From an uncultured Pelagibacteraceae bacterium (GTDB lineage: Bacteria > Pseudomonadota > Alphaproteobacteria > Pelagibacterales > Pelagibacteraceae), in assembly GCA_902635845.1 (NCBI GenBank), contig CACPPK010000004.1, forward strand, positions 1-64,000: a stretch of DNA of 64,000 nt, read 5' to 3'. The notes below the pieces were generated by a model. It had not been told where the DNA came from, searched no databases, and saw only the letters and a program-made list of their open reading frames with translations. Positions 1 through 9,162 of this stretch are shown piece after piece (the first letter of the stretch is position 1; the number at the start of each line of letters is the position of its first letter). Both the position numbers and the translations under genes were made by a program.

Positions 1-179
1 CGTAATCTTATAAAATCAGCTGGACTAGTTAAATTATCAATCTCTAGAAAATTAAATTCTTTTATTTTTTTTTCTTCGGAATTTATTTTTTTCACATCAA
101 AATCATCAGCAATTACTTTTGCCGTAGAAGTTAAAGCAATTTTGAATTTTTCTTTTAAATTATTTTCTTTAGTGCTCAT
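1..179 (-). CDS. cobT: Cobaltochelatase-like subunit CobT, N-terminal part (runs off the window)
   Basis: Partial gene; only about the first 59 codons lie in the window. The reading starts [19 protein letters not shown] and continues through FLEIDNLTSPADFIRLR, which matches the start of CobT, the partner of the AAA+ subunit CobS in the aerobic cobaltochelatase that inserts cobalt into hydrogenobyrinic acid diamide. The start codon overlaps the cobS stop by one base (TAATG on the minus strand), so cobS and cobT form one transcript. No other cobalamin gene is visible, so the real metal or substrate here is open. Confidence 0.8.
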   Translation of the reverse strand, partial: MSTKENNLKEKFKIALTSTAKVIADDFDVKKINSEEKKIKEFNFLEIDNLTSPADFIRL

Positions 180-1153
180 TAGATTTGAATATTAATCAAA
201 GATTCTGGCAACTCTTCACCAAAACATCTTTGATAATATTCTGCGATAGTATTTTTTTCAATATCATCGCATTTATTTAGAAAAGTTACTCTAAAGGCGT
301 AACCAGTATCTTTAAATATCTCAGCATTTTCTGCCCAATGTAACACAGTTCTTGGGCTCATCACTGTTGAAATATCTCCTGCAATAAATCCTTTACGCGT
401 TAAAGATGCTACTTTTATCATGTTAGCAACCCTCTCTTTTCCTTTTGCATTATTTAAGTTTTTATTTTTAGACAAAACAATATCCATTTCCCTATCTAGG
501 CTGAGATAGTTTAATGTAGTAACAATATTCCATCTATCCATCTGACCTTGATTAATTTGCTGCGTACCATGATAAAGACCTGTGGTATCACCAAGTCCAA
601 CAGTATTTGAAGTAGCAAATAATCTAAAAAATTTATTTTGTTTAATTACTTTATTTTTATCTAGTAATGTAAAATTGCCCTCAGCTTCTAAAACTCTTTG
701 AATTACAAACATTACATCAGGTCTACCGGCATCATATTCATCAAAAACAAGTGCAACTGGATTTTGAATAGACCATGGTAAAATTCCCTCATTAAATTGA
801 GTTACTTGTTTACCATCTTTAAGAACTATTGCATCTTTTCCGATTAAATCAATTCTACTTACATGACTATCTAAATTTACTCGGATACAAGGCCAATTTA
901 ATCTTGCAGCAATTTGCTCAATGTGAGTAGATTTTCCAGTGCCATGATATCCTTGAACCAAAACTCTCTTGTTAAACGCAAATCCTGAAATAATAGCTAA
1001 AGTAGTATCTCTATCGAACTTGTAGTTTTTATCAATTTCAGGAACATATTCGTTCTTTTTTGAAAATGCGTCTACTTCCATTTCTGAATCAATTCCAAAA
1101 GTTTGTTTTAATGAAACTTTAATATCTGGTTCTGTGTTAAGATTTGGTGTCAA
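179..1153 (-). CDS. cobS: Cobaltochelatase-like AAA+ subunit CobS
   Basis: 324-residue MoxR/CobS-type AAA+ ATPase. A Walker A motif GYHGTGKST lies at about residues 68-76, a Walker B ALVFDEYD follows near 135, and a sensor-1 type stretch [11 protein letters not shown] near 180. In the known family CobS hexamers work with CobT to drive metal insertion by CobN. It is coupled to cobT downstream, and its start overlaps the end of the DnaJ-domain gene upstream. The family assignment is firm. A role in B12 synthesis is only assumed, because CobS/CobT pairs also occur without the rest of that pathway. Confidence 0.88.
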   Translation of the reverse strand: MTPNLNTEPDIKVSLKQTFGIDSEMEVDAFSKKNEYVPEIDKNYKFDRDTTLAIISGFAFNKRVLVQGYHGTGKSTHIEQIAARLNWPCIRVNLDSHVSRIDLIGKDAIVLKDGKQVTQFNEGILPWSIQNPVALVFDEYDAGRPDVMFVIQRVLEAEGNFTLLDKNKVIKQNKFFRLFATSNTVGLGDTTGLYHGTQQINQGQMDRWNIVTTLNYLSLDREMDIVLSKNKNLNNAKGKERVANMIKVASLTRKGFIAGDISTVMSPRTVLHWAENAEIFKDTGYAFRVTFLNKCDDIEKNTIAEYYQRCFGEELPESLINIQI

Positions 1154-1670
1154 TTTTTTCTCTATAGGTATTTTTTAATTGGGTATAAGCTAACGTTATA
1201 AGTTTAAGTTTTTCCTCGTATTTTTTATTTCCAGAATTCATATCAGGGTGAAATTTTTTCACAAGTAATTTGAATTTATCTTGTATTTTTTTCCACTTTA
1301 AACCCACAGAAACCCCCAATATTCCAAAAGCTTTTATATCTTTATGATCAAATTTAAATTGACGCATATGATTATAATCTCCATTTATTTTTTCCTTATC
1401 AAGCTCATCTCTCAAAGTTGTATTCCATAATACTTTAAAAAAATTATCCGAGGAGCTAAAACTTTGAGTGGGTTTGTGCCAAGTCATATCAGACTTTAAA
1501 AAATCCATTACTTGCTCATCATTCATTCCTGAAAAATAGTTCCAATTTTTATTAAATTCTTTAACGTGTTCAAGGCAAAGCATTCTAAATTTTCTACTAT
1601 TATCTTTTTCAACTGGTGCCTTATATTCACCTATTTCATTACAATTATTCCAGTCACAAATATTTTTCAT
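1137..1670 (-). CDS. DnaJ-domain protein
   Basis: About 177 residues. The C-terminal third is a J-domain: [19 protein letters not shown] followed by the diagnostic HPD tripeptide ([10 protein letters not shown]). J-domains stimulate Hsp70 ATPase. The N-terminal part has a Cys-containing stretch ([15 protein letters not shown], later MLCLEHV) that could bind metal. I prefer the ATG at 1670 over an in-frame one five codons upstream, because the upstream extension (MLLYI) reaches almost to the divergent bolA start. It overlaps the cobS start by 17 bases. Similar J-domain genes beside cobST are common in alphaproteobacteria; the client is unknown. Confidence 0.8.
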   Translation of the reverse strand: MKNICDWNNCNEIGEYKAPVEKDNSRKFRMLCLEHVKEFNKNWNYFSGMNDEQVMDFLKSDMTWHKPTQSFSSSDNFFKVLWNTTLRDELDKEKINGDYNHMRQFKFDHKDIKAFGILGVSVGLKWKKIQDKFKLLVKKFHPDMNSGNKKYEEKLKLITLAYTQLKNTYREKIDTKS

Positions 1671-1687
1671 GATATATAATAACATAT

Positions 1688-1948
1688 ATGGATATAAATG
1701 AGCTAATTACAATTGTAAAAAATAAATTGTTAAATCAAATAAATATTAAAAGTATAAAAATTGAAGATAAATCGTTTCTTCATAAAAAGCATAAAGGAAA
1801 TCAAGAAGGAAAATATCATTTAAAATTAATTATTGTTTCTGAAGAACTAAAAAAAATGAATAAAATTGAAAGTAATAAGAAAATTTATAAGATTTTAGAT
1901 CAAGAATTAAAAGAATTTATTCACTCAATTCAAATTTTAATTACTTAA
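1688..1948 (+). CDS. bolA: BolA family protein
   Basis: 86-residue BolA/IbaG-like protein. The fold signature is visible as DKSFLHKKHKGNQEGKYHLKL, then IIVSEELKKMNKIESNKKIY, with a C-terminal IHSIQI strand that matches the usual IHALSI. BolA proteins pair with monothiol glutaredoxins and take part in iron-sulfur cluster handling and stress morphology. The gene is divergent from the DnaJ-domain gene (17-base gap) and converges with aroB, overlapping its 3' end by 12 bases. Confidence 0.85.
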   Translation: MDINELITIVKNKLLNQINIKSIKIEDKSFLHKKHKGNQEGKYHLKLIIVSEELKKMNKIESNKKIYKILDQELKEFIHSIQILIT

Positions 1949-3043
1949 AAAATTTTTTAGAAATAAACGTATGTTTTTTTTTGAGTATTGTTTATTGAAA
2001 ATTGGCTTACCAAGTTTTTTTAATAAAATTAAATTAATTTTATCAGAATTATTTTTTTTATCTTTAATCATAAAAGATAAAATCTTATTTAAATCTTTTA
2101 TAGAAAAATATTTTTTTATCGAAGAAGGTAGACCAGAATTATCAATATGATTTATAATTAAATTATATTCACTTTTACTAAGCATGTTTTTCTTAAAGCT
2201 AAAACTTAGTGCTGTTTTCATTCCAAGTATCACGGCTTCACCATGATTCAGTTTGTGGCTGTACCCCAAGCCCGCCTCATAAGCATGGGCAAATGTATGA
2301 CCAAAATTTAACACTTTTCTTAATGCTATTTCTTTTTCATCTCTTTCAATTATTTTTTTTTTAATTTTACAACTTTCATAAATTGCTTTTTCAATAAATG
2401 GAGATGAAAGACTTAAAATTTTTTTAAGATTTTTATTTAAGAAATTAAAAAATTTTTTATTATCAATTAAAGAATGCTTTAATATTTCTCCATATCCACA
2501 AATTATCTCTCTTTTTGATAAAGATTTAAGAAATTGGATATCTGAGAGAACCACTGATGGTTGATAAAAACTTCCTATTAAATTTTTACCATACTTAGAA
2601 TTCACTCCGGTTTTTCCACCTATTGATGAATCAACTTGAGCTAAAAGAGTTGTTGGAATATTTACAAACTTTAGGCCTCTTTTGAAAAGACTAGCCGCAA
2701 AACCACTTACATCCCCTGTAATTCCTCCTCCTAAAGAAATCAAAACATCATTTCTTGAAAAGTTTTTATTTAATAAAACTTCTAGAATTTTATTAACGCT
2801 ATTAATATTTTTATTTTTTTCGCTAGCATTAAAAAATAACACATAAATATTTTTATTTTTAAAAGACCTTTTAATATCTGAGATAAATTTTTTTGGAACA
2901 TTTTTATCAATAACAATTAAACATTTATTAAAAATAATTGAATTTGATTTAAAAATTTTTGATACACTCGAGGTTAAATTTGATCCAATAATTATTGGAT
3001 AATTTTCGGTTTTAGTTACTATATTTAATCTAGTTTGTTTCAT
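1937..3043 (-). CDS. aroB: 3-dehydroquinate synthase
   Basis: 368 residues, normal AroB length. It converts DAHP to 3-dehydroquinate in the shikimate pathway using NAD and a divalent metal. Visible motifs include the glycine-rich LISLGGGITGDVSGFAAS, KTGVNSKYGKNLIGSFYQP, and the metal-ligand region NFGHTFAHAYE with a following NHGEAVILGM. It starts inside the last codons of aroK (14-base overlap), so the two shikimate genes are co-transcribed and translationally coupled, the usual arrangement in proteobacteria. Confidence 0.95.
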   Translation of the reverse strand: MKQTRLNIVTKTENYPIIIGSNLTSSVSKIFKSNSIIFNKCLIVIDKNVPKKFISDIKRSFKNKNIYVLFFNASEKNKNINSVNKILEVLLNKNFSRNDVLISLGGGITGDVSGFAASLFKRGLKFVNIPTTLLAQVDSSIGGKTGVNSKYGKNLIGSFYQPSVVLSDIQFLKSLSKREIICGYGEILKHSLIDNKKFFNFLNKNLKKILSLSSPFIEKAIYESCKIKKKIIERDEKEIALRKVLNFGHTFAHAYEAGLGYSHKLNHGEAVILGMKTALSFSFKKNMLSKSEYNLIINHIDNSGLPSSIKKYFSIKDLNKILSFMIKDKKNNSDKINLILLKKLGKPIFNKQYSKKNIRLFLKNFLSN

Positions 3044-3542
3044 AAATTTCTACAATTTTATTTACTATTTCACTTTTATTGAGATTATCACATTTTATTT
3101 CATATAAAGCTTTAGAATAAATGTTAGAACGTTTCTTAATTAAATCAATTAACTCAGTATCTGTTGTGTTAATTGCTAGTGGTCTTTTTTTACTGTCTTT
3201 AATTCTATTTAGTAATGTTTTATCATCCCAATTCAGCCAAAAAGAAAAATGATTTTTTAAAATTTCTTTCCTTATATTATTATTTATAAAAGCTCCCCCT
3301 CCAAGTGAAATCACGGTAGAACTTAATTTAAGTTTTTTTAAAGTTGTTTGTTCTTCAATTTTTCTAAAATAATTCTCTCCCTTAACTTCAAAGATTTCTT
3401 TTATTGTAATATTTAAATTTTTTTCAATTTCTTTATCGATATCTACAAAATTTAATTTTAATTTCTTAGCCACTAAGGATCCAATAGAGCTCTTACCAGA
3501 ACCCATCATACCCAAAAAAACTATATTTTCTTTTGATTTCAT
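3030..3542 (-). CDS. aroK: Shikimate kinase
   Basis: 170 residues when started at the ATG at 3542 (MKSKENIVFLGMMGSGKSS). This puts the P-loop GMMGSGKS at the usual distance from the N-terminus. A longer in-frame start at 3605 would add an unrelated extension and collide with the divergent small gene. Also visible are the substrate site DIDKEIE, the LSLGGGAF-type loop (VISLGGGAF) and the lid KKRPLA. It phosphorylates shikimate with ATP and lies directly before aroB. Confidence 0.93.
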   Translation of the reverse strand: MKSKENIVFLGMMGSGKSSIGSLVAKKLKLNFVDIDKEIEKNLNITIKEIFEVKGENYFRKIEEQTTLKKLKLSSTVISLGGGAFINNNIRKEILKNHFSFWLNWDDKTLLNRIKDSKKRPLAINTTDTELIDLIKKRSNIYSKALYEIKCDNLNKSEIVNKIVEIYETN

Positions 3543-3599
3543 AAGTTTCTTTATTGAAAAAACATAAATATGTCTTAATTTGAAATTATCTAAAAGTAT

Positions 3600-3782
3600 A
3601 TGCAATTCATTAAAAACACAAGTTCAGGCAAAGCAAGTATCGTAGGACTTGTGATTAAATCCATAATTGGATTAGGGGTTATTTTAGGTATTATTTTTTT
3701 TCTAAGTACAATTGATTTTCCTGCACCTAAAAAAGAAATTGAAAAAATTATTCCAAATGAAAATTTTAAAATTGTTAAATAA
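3600..3782 (+). CDS. Small single-span membrane protein
   Basis: 60 residues with one strong hydrophobic segment (about residues 14-36, VGLVIKSIIGLGVILGIIFFL), then a charged tail ending KIVK. It is divergent from aroK, and its stop overlaps the probable start region of the large secreted protein gene downstream, so the two probably form an operon. The opposite-strand reading over this stretch is not preferred, because the plus-strand ORF fits the operon. I do not recognise a family. Confidence 0.6.
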   Translation: MQFIKNTSSGKASIVGLVIKSIIGLGVILGIIFFLSTIDFPAPKKEIEKIIPNENFKIVK

Positions 3783-5520
3783 GAAAATTTTTTCAATTAA
3801 ATTAGTTTGTCTTATTTTTTTAGCACCTGTATTTGCAGAGGAGAAACCAATTGATATTTGGAATATAGAAAAAAAAGATAATCAGGTTATTTCAGAAACA
3901 AATATTTCAAGTGAAAATTCTAGCGGCACTACCCAGAATAGTGTTTACGAACTACAAACAAATAAACAAACTGATACAATTAAACTTGATAAAGAATTTT
4001 CATCAAAAGAAATTAAAATTGTTGGATTATACGATCCTAGTGAATACGGTTTGAGTATGGATATGTGGTCAAATTCTGATGGAACTAAATTAAAAAATTT
4101 ATTTGAGAATATTAATAAGTTTAATCTTTCTGAGGATGCATCTGATATAATGCACATATCTTTATTAACCAACGCCTATTCCCCAACTCAAAATATTACT
4201 GAGCAAGAATTTATGAGCTTTAAATCTGATTGGTTAATAAAAGACTCAAACTTAGAAATAATAGAAGAATATTTAATTAAAAATCAAATAATAAATTTGC
4301 ATCCAAATTTAGCAAGATATTTGGTCGATAGTTATTTATCAGAGTCAAATGTAAAAAAATCTTGTGAAATTTTTTCTAATAATACCGAACCCCTCCAAGA
4401 TGAATATCTATCAAAATTTAATTTATATTGTTTAATCAATTATGGAAAAAATGAAGAGGCACAACTAATTTTAGATTTAAAAAAAGAGTTAGGTTTTGAA
4501 GATAATTATTATGAAAACAAAATAAATTATTTATTTGGATATTTAGATGAAGTAGATAAAGAAATATCAATAAATTCAATTTTAGATTTTCATTTAGCTC
4601 ATAGAACTAATCCTGAGTTTTCTTATGAACCGACAGAGGACACACCTAAAATAATTTGGAAATATCTTTCAGCTGCTAATTTGCTCTTCAAAATTCAAGA
4701 TATAGAAATTACTGATGTAGAAAAAATTTCAACAATAGAAAAAGCTGTAAATGATAAAAATTATTCTGAGCGAGAGTTATTCGAATTTTATAAAAAATTT
4801 CAATTTAATATTAACCAATTTTTAAACGCCAAAGAGGCATATAAATCTTTATCTTCAATCGAGGGACGTGCTCTTTTATATCAAAGAACTCTTTTAACAG
4901 AAGAACCAAAAGTCAAATTAGAATTTATAAAGATTTTAAAGGATTTATTTATATCTGATAATATAGGCGATGCCTTTGATTTAGAATTAAAAAAATTTTT
5001 AGGTGAAATTAATGTTGAGGATGTTCCGTCAAACTTTACAACATTTTATAACAGTAATCTAAATAAGAAAAAGACAACAGATAAAAAGATTAAATATAAT
5101 AGTAAAATTTTACATCAATCAAAACTTATAAATTATTTCAATGGGGACTATGCAAAATCTAAAATTGAAGAGGATCTAGATAAATTTTTAAAGAAAATTA
5201 AAAAAGATAAAAAATATTTTTTATCGAAAAAAGATATAATTTTTCTAGAGGCGCTTAAATCTGATGGAGTTGAAATTTCAAAAAAATATGACGGTCTTTA
5301 TGAGGTGAAGCAATCAGAAATGCCTGCCGATATTCAAACAATGATAGATAATAACGAGATTGGTGCCGCATTGTTGAGAATAATAGAGGTAATTGGACCT
5401 GACAAAATTGAAAATATTGATGAAGATACAGTTTATTTTATTATCAATACTTTAAATCAATTAAATGTTGATTTAATTAGAAATAAACTATTACTAAAAG
5501 TTCTTCCTTTAAAAGTATAA
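3757..5520 (+). CDS. Secreted protein of unknown function with helical repeats
   Basis: About 587 residues. An N-terminal signal peptide (KKIFSIKLVCLIFLAPVFA, cleavage before EEKP) is followed by a polar linker and a long, mostly helical, charged body reminiscent of TPR-type solenoids, for example in the stretches near residues 150-300. No catalytic motif is recognised. Start choice is uncertain: ATG 3757 gives a short basic N-terminus, and TTG 3772 lies nearer the signal peptide. It overlaps the upstream small membrane gene by 11-26 bases and precedes def. A periplasmic role is inferred from the signal peptide. Confidence 0.72.
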   Translation: MKILKLLNKKIFSIKLVCLIFLAPVFAEEKPIDIWNIEKKDNQVISETNISSENSSGTTQNSVYELQTNKQTDTIKLDKEFSSKEIKIVGLYDPSEYGLSMDMWSNSDGTKLKNLFENINKFNLSEDASDIMHISLLTNAYSPTQNITEQEFMSFKSDWLIKDSNLEIIEEYLIKNQIINLHPNLARYLVDSYLSESNVKKSCEIFSNNTEPLQDEYLSKFNLYCLINYGKNEEAQLILDLKKELGFEDNYYENKINYLFGYLDEVDKEISINSILDFHLAHRTNPEFSYEPTEDTPKIIWKYLSAANLLFKIQDIEITDVEKISTIEKAVNDKNYSERELFEFYKKFQFNINQFLNAKEAYKSLSSIEGRALLYQRTLLTEEPKVKLEFIKILKDLFISDNIGDAFDLELKKFLGEINVEDVPSNFTTFYNSNLNKKKTTDKKIKYNSKILHQSKLINYFNGDYAKSKIEEDLDKFLKKIKKDKKYFLSKKDIIFLEALKSDGVEISKKYDGLYEVKQSEMPADIQTMIDNNEIGAALLRIIEVIGPDKIENIDEDTVYFIINTLNQLNVDLIRNKLLLKVLPLKV

Positions 5521-5541
5521 AAATTATAATAAAATCAAGTT

Positions 5542-6060
5542 ATGGCTATCAGAACTATAATAACAGAACCTAATAAATTACTTAGGCAAATATCTAAACC
5601 AGTCAATAGTGTTGGTAAAGAAGAGCAAAAATTGATGGATGATATGCTAGAGACAATGTATGCCGCAAACGGAATTGGTCTCGCTGCGATACAAATTGGT
5701 ATACCAAAGAGAATTATTGTAATGGATATAAGTAAAGATGAGAGTAAAAAAGAGCCAAGATATTTCGTAAATCCGGTTATAAAAAACAAAGATCCACTAA
5801 AAGCAACTTATGAAGAAGGATGTCTTTCAGTACCAAATCAGTTTGCAGAAGTTGATAGACCAAGTAAGTGTGAAGTAGAATATCTTGATTATGATGGAGA
5901 AAAGAAATTGCTAAAGGCCGATGGTCTTCTTGCAACATGTATTCAGCATGAGATGGATCATTTAGAGGGAATCCTATTTATTGATTATCTTTCAAAATTA
6001 AAAAGGTCAATGATAATTAAAAAATTATCAAAATTAAAATCTACTTCTGTAGAAGCTTAA
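5542..6060 (+). CDS. def: Peptide deformylase
   Basis: 172 residues. All three family motifs are present: GIGLAAIQIG (motif 1), EEGCLSVP (motif 2, metal-ligand Cys) and QHEMDHLEG (motif 3, the two metal-ligand His and catalytic Glu). It removes the formyl group from nascent N-formylmethionine. It forms a tight run with fmt (3-base gap) and truA, so formylation and deformylation enzymes are co-expressed. Confidence 0.96.
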   Translation: MAIRTIITEPNKLLRQISKPVNSVGKEEQKLMDDMLETMYAANGIGLAAIQIGIPKRIIVMDISKDESKKEPRYFVNPVIKNKDPLKATYEEGCLSVPNQFAEVDRPSKCEVEYLDYDGEKKLLKADGLLATCIQHEMDHLEGILFIDYLSKLKRSMIIKKLSKLKSTSVEA

Positions 6061-6063
6061 TCA

Positions 6064-6987
6064 ATGCTAAAAAAAATCGTTTTTATGGGTACTCCCATGT
6101 TCGCTGTTCCAATTTTAAAATCACTTTATCAAAATGGATATCCTATTTCTTGTGTTTATACAAAACCACCTCAAAAATCTAAAAGAGGTCAAAAAATTAA
6201 CAAGTCACCAATTCAATTAATTTCAGAGACTTTAAATATAGAATTTAGAACACCAAATTCATTAAAAGAAAATTTAGATGAATTAGAATATCTTAAATCT
6301 TTAGAGGCAGATTTGGCAATAGTTGTTGCTTATGGTCAAATTATACCAAAGTCATATTTAAATTTAACTAAAAAAGGATTTATTAATATACATGCATCTA
6401 TTCTTCCAAAATGGAGAGGTGCTGCTCCTATTCAAAGATCAATTATGAATTTAGATAAAGAGACAGGCATTAGTATTATGAAAATAGGGGAGGAACTAGA
6501 TACAGGACCGGTATGTAATGTTTATAAAATTAATATAGAAAATAATTTAAATGCTGAAGATATTAATGAAAAGCTATCAAGTTTGGCTGCAGAGAAAATT
6601 CTAGATAATATAGATGATATATGTGAGGATAAAGCAAATTTTATAGAACAAGATCATTCATCAGCGACATACGCATCAAAAATTCAAAAATTAGAGGGTC
6701 AGATTAATTGGAAAGAAGATGCTAAAATTATAATTGGTAAAATAAATGGACTTTATCCAGTTCCAGGTGCTTATTTTATGTTCAACGGTGAGAGATATAA
6801 GATATTAAAAGCAGAAATTGGACAAGCACAAGGAAAACCAGGTGAGGTTTTATCTGACCATTTAGAAATTTCATGTGGAGATAAAAAATCAATAAAAATT
6901 AAAGAAATACAAAGACAAGGAAAAAAGCCTCAAAGTATTGGAGAATTTGTTTTAGGAACACAAATTAAAAAGGGTTCATTTTTATAA
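6064..6987 (+). CDS. fmt: Methionyl-tRNA formyltransferase
   Basis: 307 residues. The N-terminal formyltransferase Rossmann domain starts KKIVFMGTPMFAVPIL. The folate-binding and catalytic stretch is HASILPKWRGAAPIQRSI, and EELDTGPV follows. The C-terminal OB-like domain begins near the QINWKEDA segment at about residue 220. It formylates initiator Met-tRNA using 10-formyl-THF. The last base of its stop codon is the first base of the truA start. Confidence 0.95.
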   Translation: MLKKIVFMGTPMFAVPILKSLYQNGYPISCVYTKPPQKSKRGQKINKSPIQLISETLNIEFRTPNSLKENLDELEYLKSLEADLAIVVAYGQIIPKSYLNLTKKGFINIHASILPKWRGAAPIQRSIMNLDKETGISIMKIGEELDTGPVCNVYKINIENNLNAEDINEKLSSLAAEKILDNIDDICEDKANFIEQDHSSATYASKIQKLEGQINWKEDAKIIIGKINGLYPVPGAYFMFNGERYKILKAEIGQAQGKPGEVLSDHLEISCGDKKSIKIKEIQRQGKKPQSIGEFVLGTQIKKGSFL

Positions 6988-7727
6988 TGAATAGATACCA
7001 AATACTTATTGAGTATGTAGGGACAAATTTTAGAGGATGGCAAATTCAAAAAAAGGGCCCAACAATTCAAGGATTAATTCAAGAAAAATTATCAAAATTA
7101 TTAAAAGAAAAAATTGTTTTACATGGTCAAGGAAGAACTGATGCAGGGGTTCATGCATTTGAGCAATCTGCACACTTTGATTGCAAAAATAAAATAACTG
7201 ATACAATTAAATTTTTAAAATCTATAAATCATTTTTTGAACTTAAAAGACATTGCAATTAAAAATATTAAAAAAAGAAACAATAAATTTCATGCTAGATT
7301 TTCAGCAAAACAAAGAATTTATAAATACTTTATTTTTAATCAAATAAGCCAACCAATAATTGAAAAAAATAAAGCATGGCATGTTCGTAGGCCTTTAAAT
7401 TTAGAATTAATGAAAAAGGGTGCAAAAAAGTTATTAGGAACTAATGATTATTCAACTTTTAGATCTTCAAGCTGTCACGCTAAAAGTCCAATTAAAACTA
7501 TTAAATCAATTAAAATTAAATCATCAAAAAATAAAATTGAATTTGAATTTAGTTCGCAATCATTTTTACAACATCAGGTTAGATCTATGGTTGGTTGTTT
7601 AAAATACTTGGGAGAAACTAAATGGGATTTGAAAACTTTTGAAAAGAGATTTAAGTCAAAAAAAAGAACACTATGCGCTCCTCCAGCACCACCAAGTGGT
7701 TTATTTTTATTTAGAGTTCTTTATTAA
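6987..7727 (+). CDS. truA: tRNA pseudouridine(38-40) synthase TruA
   Basis: 246 residues. The catalytic Asp lies in the canonical GRTDAGVHA motif (about residues 51-59). Other TruA marks are YVGTNFRGWQIQ near the N-terminus, KQRIYKYFIFN, and FLQHQVRSMVGCL near the C-terminus. It isomerises uridines 38-40 in the anticodon stem-loop. It is the third gene of def-fmt-truA and its 3' end overlaps the convergent SET-domain gene by 21 bases. Confidence 0.95.
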   Translation: MNRYQILIEYVGTNFRGWQIQKKGPTIQGLIQEKLSKLLKEKIVLHGQGRTDAGVHAFEQSAHFDCKNKITDTIKFLKSINHFLNLKDIAIKNIKKRNNKFHARFSAKQRIYKYFIFNQISQPIIEKNKAWHVRRPLNLELMKKGAKKLLGTNDYSTFRSSSCHAKSPIKTIKSIKIKSSKNKIEFEFSSQSFLQHQVRSMVGCLKYLGETKWDLKTFEKRFKSKKRTLCAPPAPPSGLFLFRVLY

Positions 7728-8198
7728 TTTATTTTTATTGCTCATAGCAAACTTTTTATTTATTCGCCATCTAGACTCAGCTCTTACAATATAACCACAA
7801 CAGTTTTTTGATTTACATTTACAAGGAAATTGTTTGTAGTTTTCATCATAACCAAATCCATAATCACAGGTAAACTCCTCACCTTTTTTAATATCTTTGA
7901 TTGCTTTGACCCAAATTTTCAATCCCTTTCCATCGTAATCACAATTATTATCACAAGAATGATTAATTAAACCTGCAGTATTCCATGGAAAATCCCCATC
8001 TAGATCGTATCTTTTATTTATTGTGAATAAATATATTGGTTTACTATTATCGTACTTATCAGAATCTTGTGTTTGTTTTTTTGTTATAAGTTTTCCAACA
8101 TAATCAATTATTTTGGTTCCCTCTTTAATGTCACGAGTTGCATAAAGCCCTCTACCTTTATTATCAATTCCAGATTTTTTTATTTTATATAATTTCAT
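7707..8198 (-). CDS. SET-domain protein (putative lysine methyltransferase)
   Basis: 163 residues. SET motifs are clear: GRGLYATRDIKEGTKI at the start, INHSCDNNCDY (the NHS-C signature), GEEFTCDYGFGYDE with the catalytic-type Tyr, and a post-SET Cys cluster CKCKSKNCCGY that would complete a zinc site. SET enzymes use S-adenosylmethionine to methylate lysines; bacterial targets are rarely known. It lies convergent to truA and 34 bases from the HDAC-like gene in the same direction. Confidence 0.88.
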   Translation of the reverse strand: MKLYKIKKSGIDNKGRGLYATRDIKEGTKIIDYVGKLITKKQTQDSDKYDNSKPIYLFTINKRYDLDGDFPWNTAGLINHSCDNNCDYDGKGLKIWVKAIKDIKKGEEFTCDYGFGYDENYKQFPCKCKSKNCCGYIVRAESRWRINKKFAMSNKNKLIKNSK

Positions 8199-8232
8199 GA
8201 AGATTTTTTATTTAGAGTTTTCTTAAGAATTA

Positions 8233-9162
8233 TCAATTAAATTCTAAAAGAGCATCAACGTGTCTTTTAGTGCTGTCTCGAAGTGCATTTAGGTCATAAC
8301 CGCCCTCTAAAATTGAAACAACTTTTCCATTACAAAACTTTTTAGAAGTCTCTAATACTCTTTTAGTAATAGTAAAATAATCCTCTGTTTTTAAATTAAA
8401 TTGAGCTAGAGGGTCATCTTCATGGGCGTCAAAACCAGCGCTAATCAATATAAACTCTGGTCTAAACTCCTCTAATTTTTTTAATACACGGTCAAATACG
8501 TTTAAATATTCTTCTGAACTTATGCCAGCTGGTAAAGGTATATTAAAGATATTATTAAATTTACCTCTTTCTTGTTCTGAACCAGTTCCTGGGTAGTAGG
8601 GATATTGGTGAGTTGATATGAAAAGAACATTTTCATTTTCATAAAAAATATCCTGTGTTCCATTACCGTGATGTACATCAAAATCTATTATTGCAACTTT
8701 CTTATATTTATATTTTTTCAACAAATAATTTGCACCAATACTTACTGAATTTAAAATGCAAAAACCAGCAGCCTTATTTTGTGAACTATGATGTCCAGGA
8801 GGTCGAACACTACAGAATGCATTTCTAAATTCTTTTTTTTCAACACCATCAATTGCAGCAATTATTGATCCAACTGCATCGAAGGTTGCTTCTTTGCTTC
8901 CAGGTGAAATGATTGTGTCACCATCAAGTGAAGAAAAACCTTTTTTTGGGAAAGAACTTTTTACTAAATTTAAATAATTATTTTCATGTGTGGTTAATAG
9001 AATATCATCTGAAACTTTAGATGGTTTCTTCCATATAAGATTTTTATTATTAAGTTTTTTAAAATTTTCTACTATGACTGATACCCTTGCTATTTGTTCT
9101 GGATGCCCAGGACCTGTATCATGATTTTCAGATGTATCTGATGTAATTAAACCAGTTTTCAC
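8233..9162 (-). CDS. Class II histone-deacetylase-like amidohydrolase
   Basis: 309 residues. HDAC-superfamily motifs: GPGHPEQIARV, RPPGHHSSQNKAAGFC (general-base His pair), IDFDVHHGNGTQDIF (zinc ligands Asp and His) and LISAGFDAHEDDPL (third zinc ligand Asp). Bacterial members deacetylate small acetylated amines, acetylpolyamines or proteins. It overlaps dapE by four bases (ATGA), so the two are translationally coupled. The substrate is unknown. Confidence 0.9.
   Translation of the reverse strand: MKTGLITSDTSENHDTGPGHPEQIARVSVIVENFKKLNNKNLIWKKPSKVSDDILLTTHENNYLNLVKSSFPKKGFSSLDGDTIISPGSKEATFDAVGSIIAAIDGVEKKEFRNAFCSVRPPGHHSSQNKAAGFCILNSVSIGANYLLKKYKYKKVAIIDFDVHHGNGTQDIFYENENVLFISTHQYPYYPGTGSEQERGKFNNIFNIPLPAGISSEEYLNVFDRVLKKLEEFRPEFILISAGFDAHEDDPLAQFNLKTEDYFTITKRVLETSKKFCNGKVVSILEGGYDLNALRDSTKRHVDALLEFN

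Noticed and set aside
3590-3796. Minus-strand frame over the small membrane gene
   Set aside because: It mirrors the hydrophobic plus-strand gene, which fits the operon with the downstream secreted protein better.
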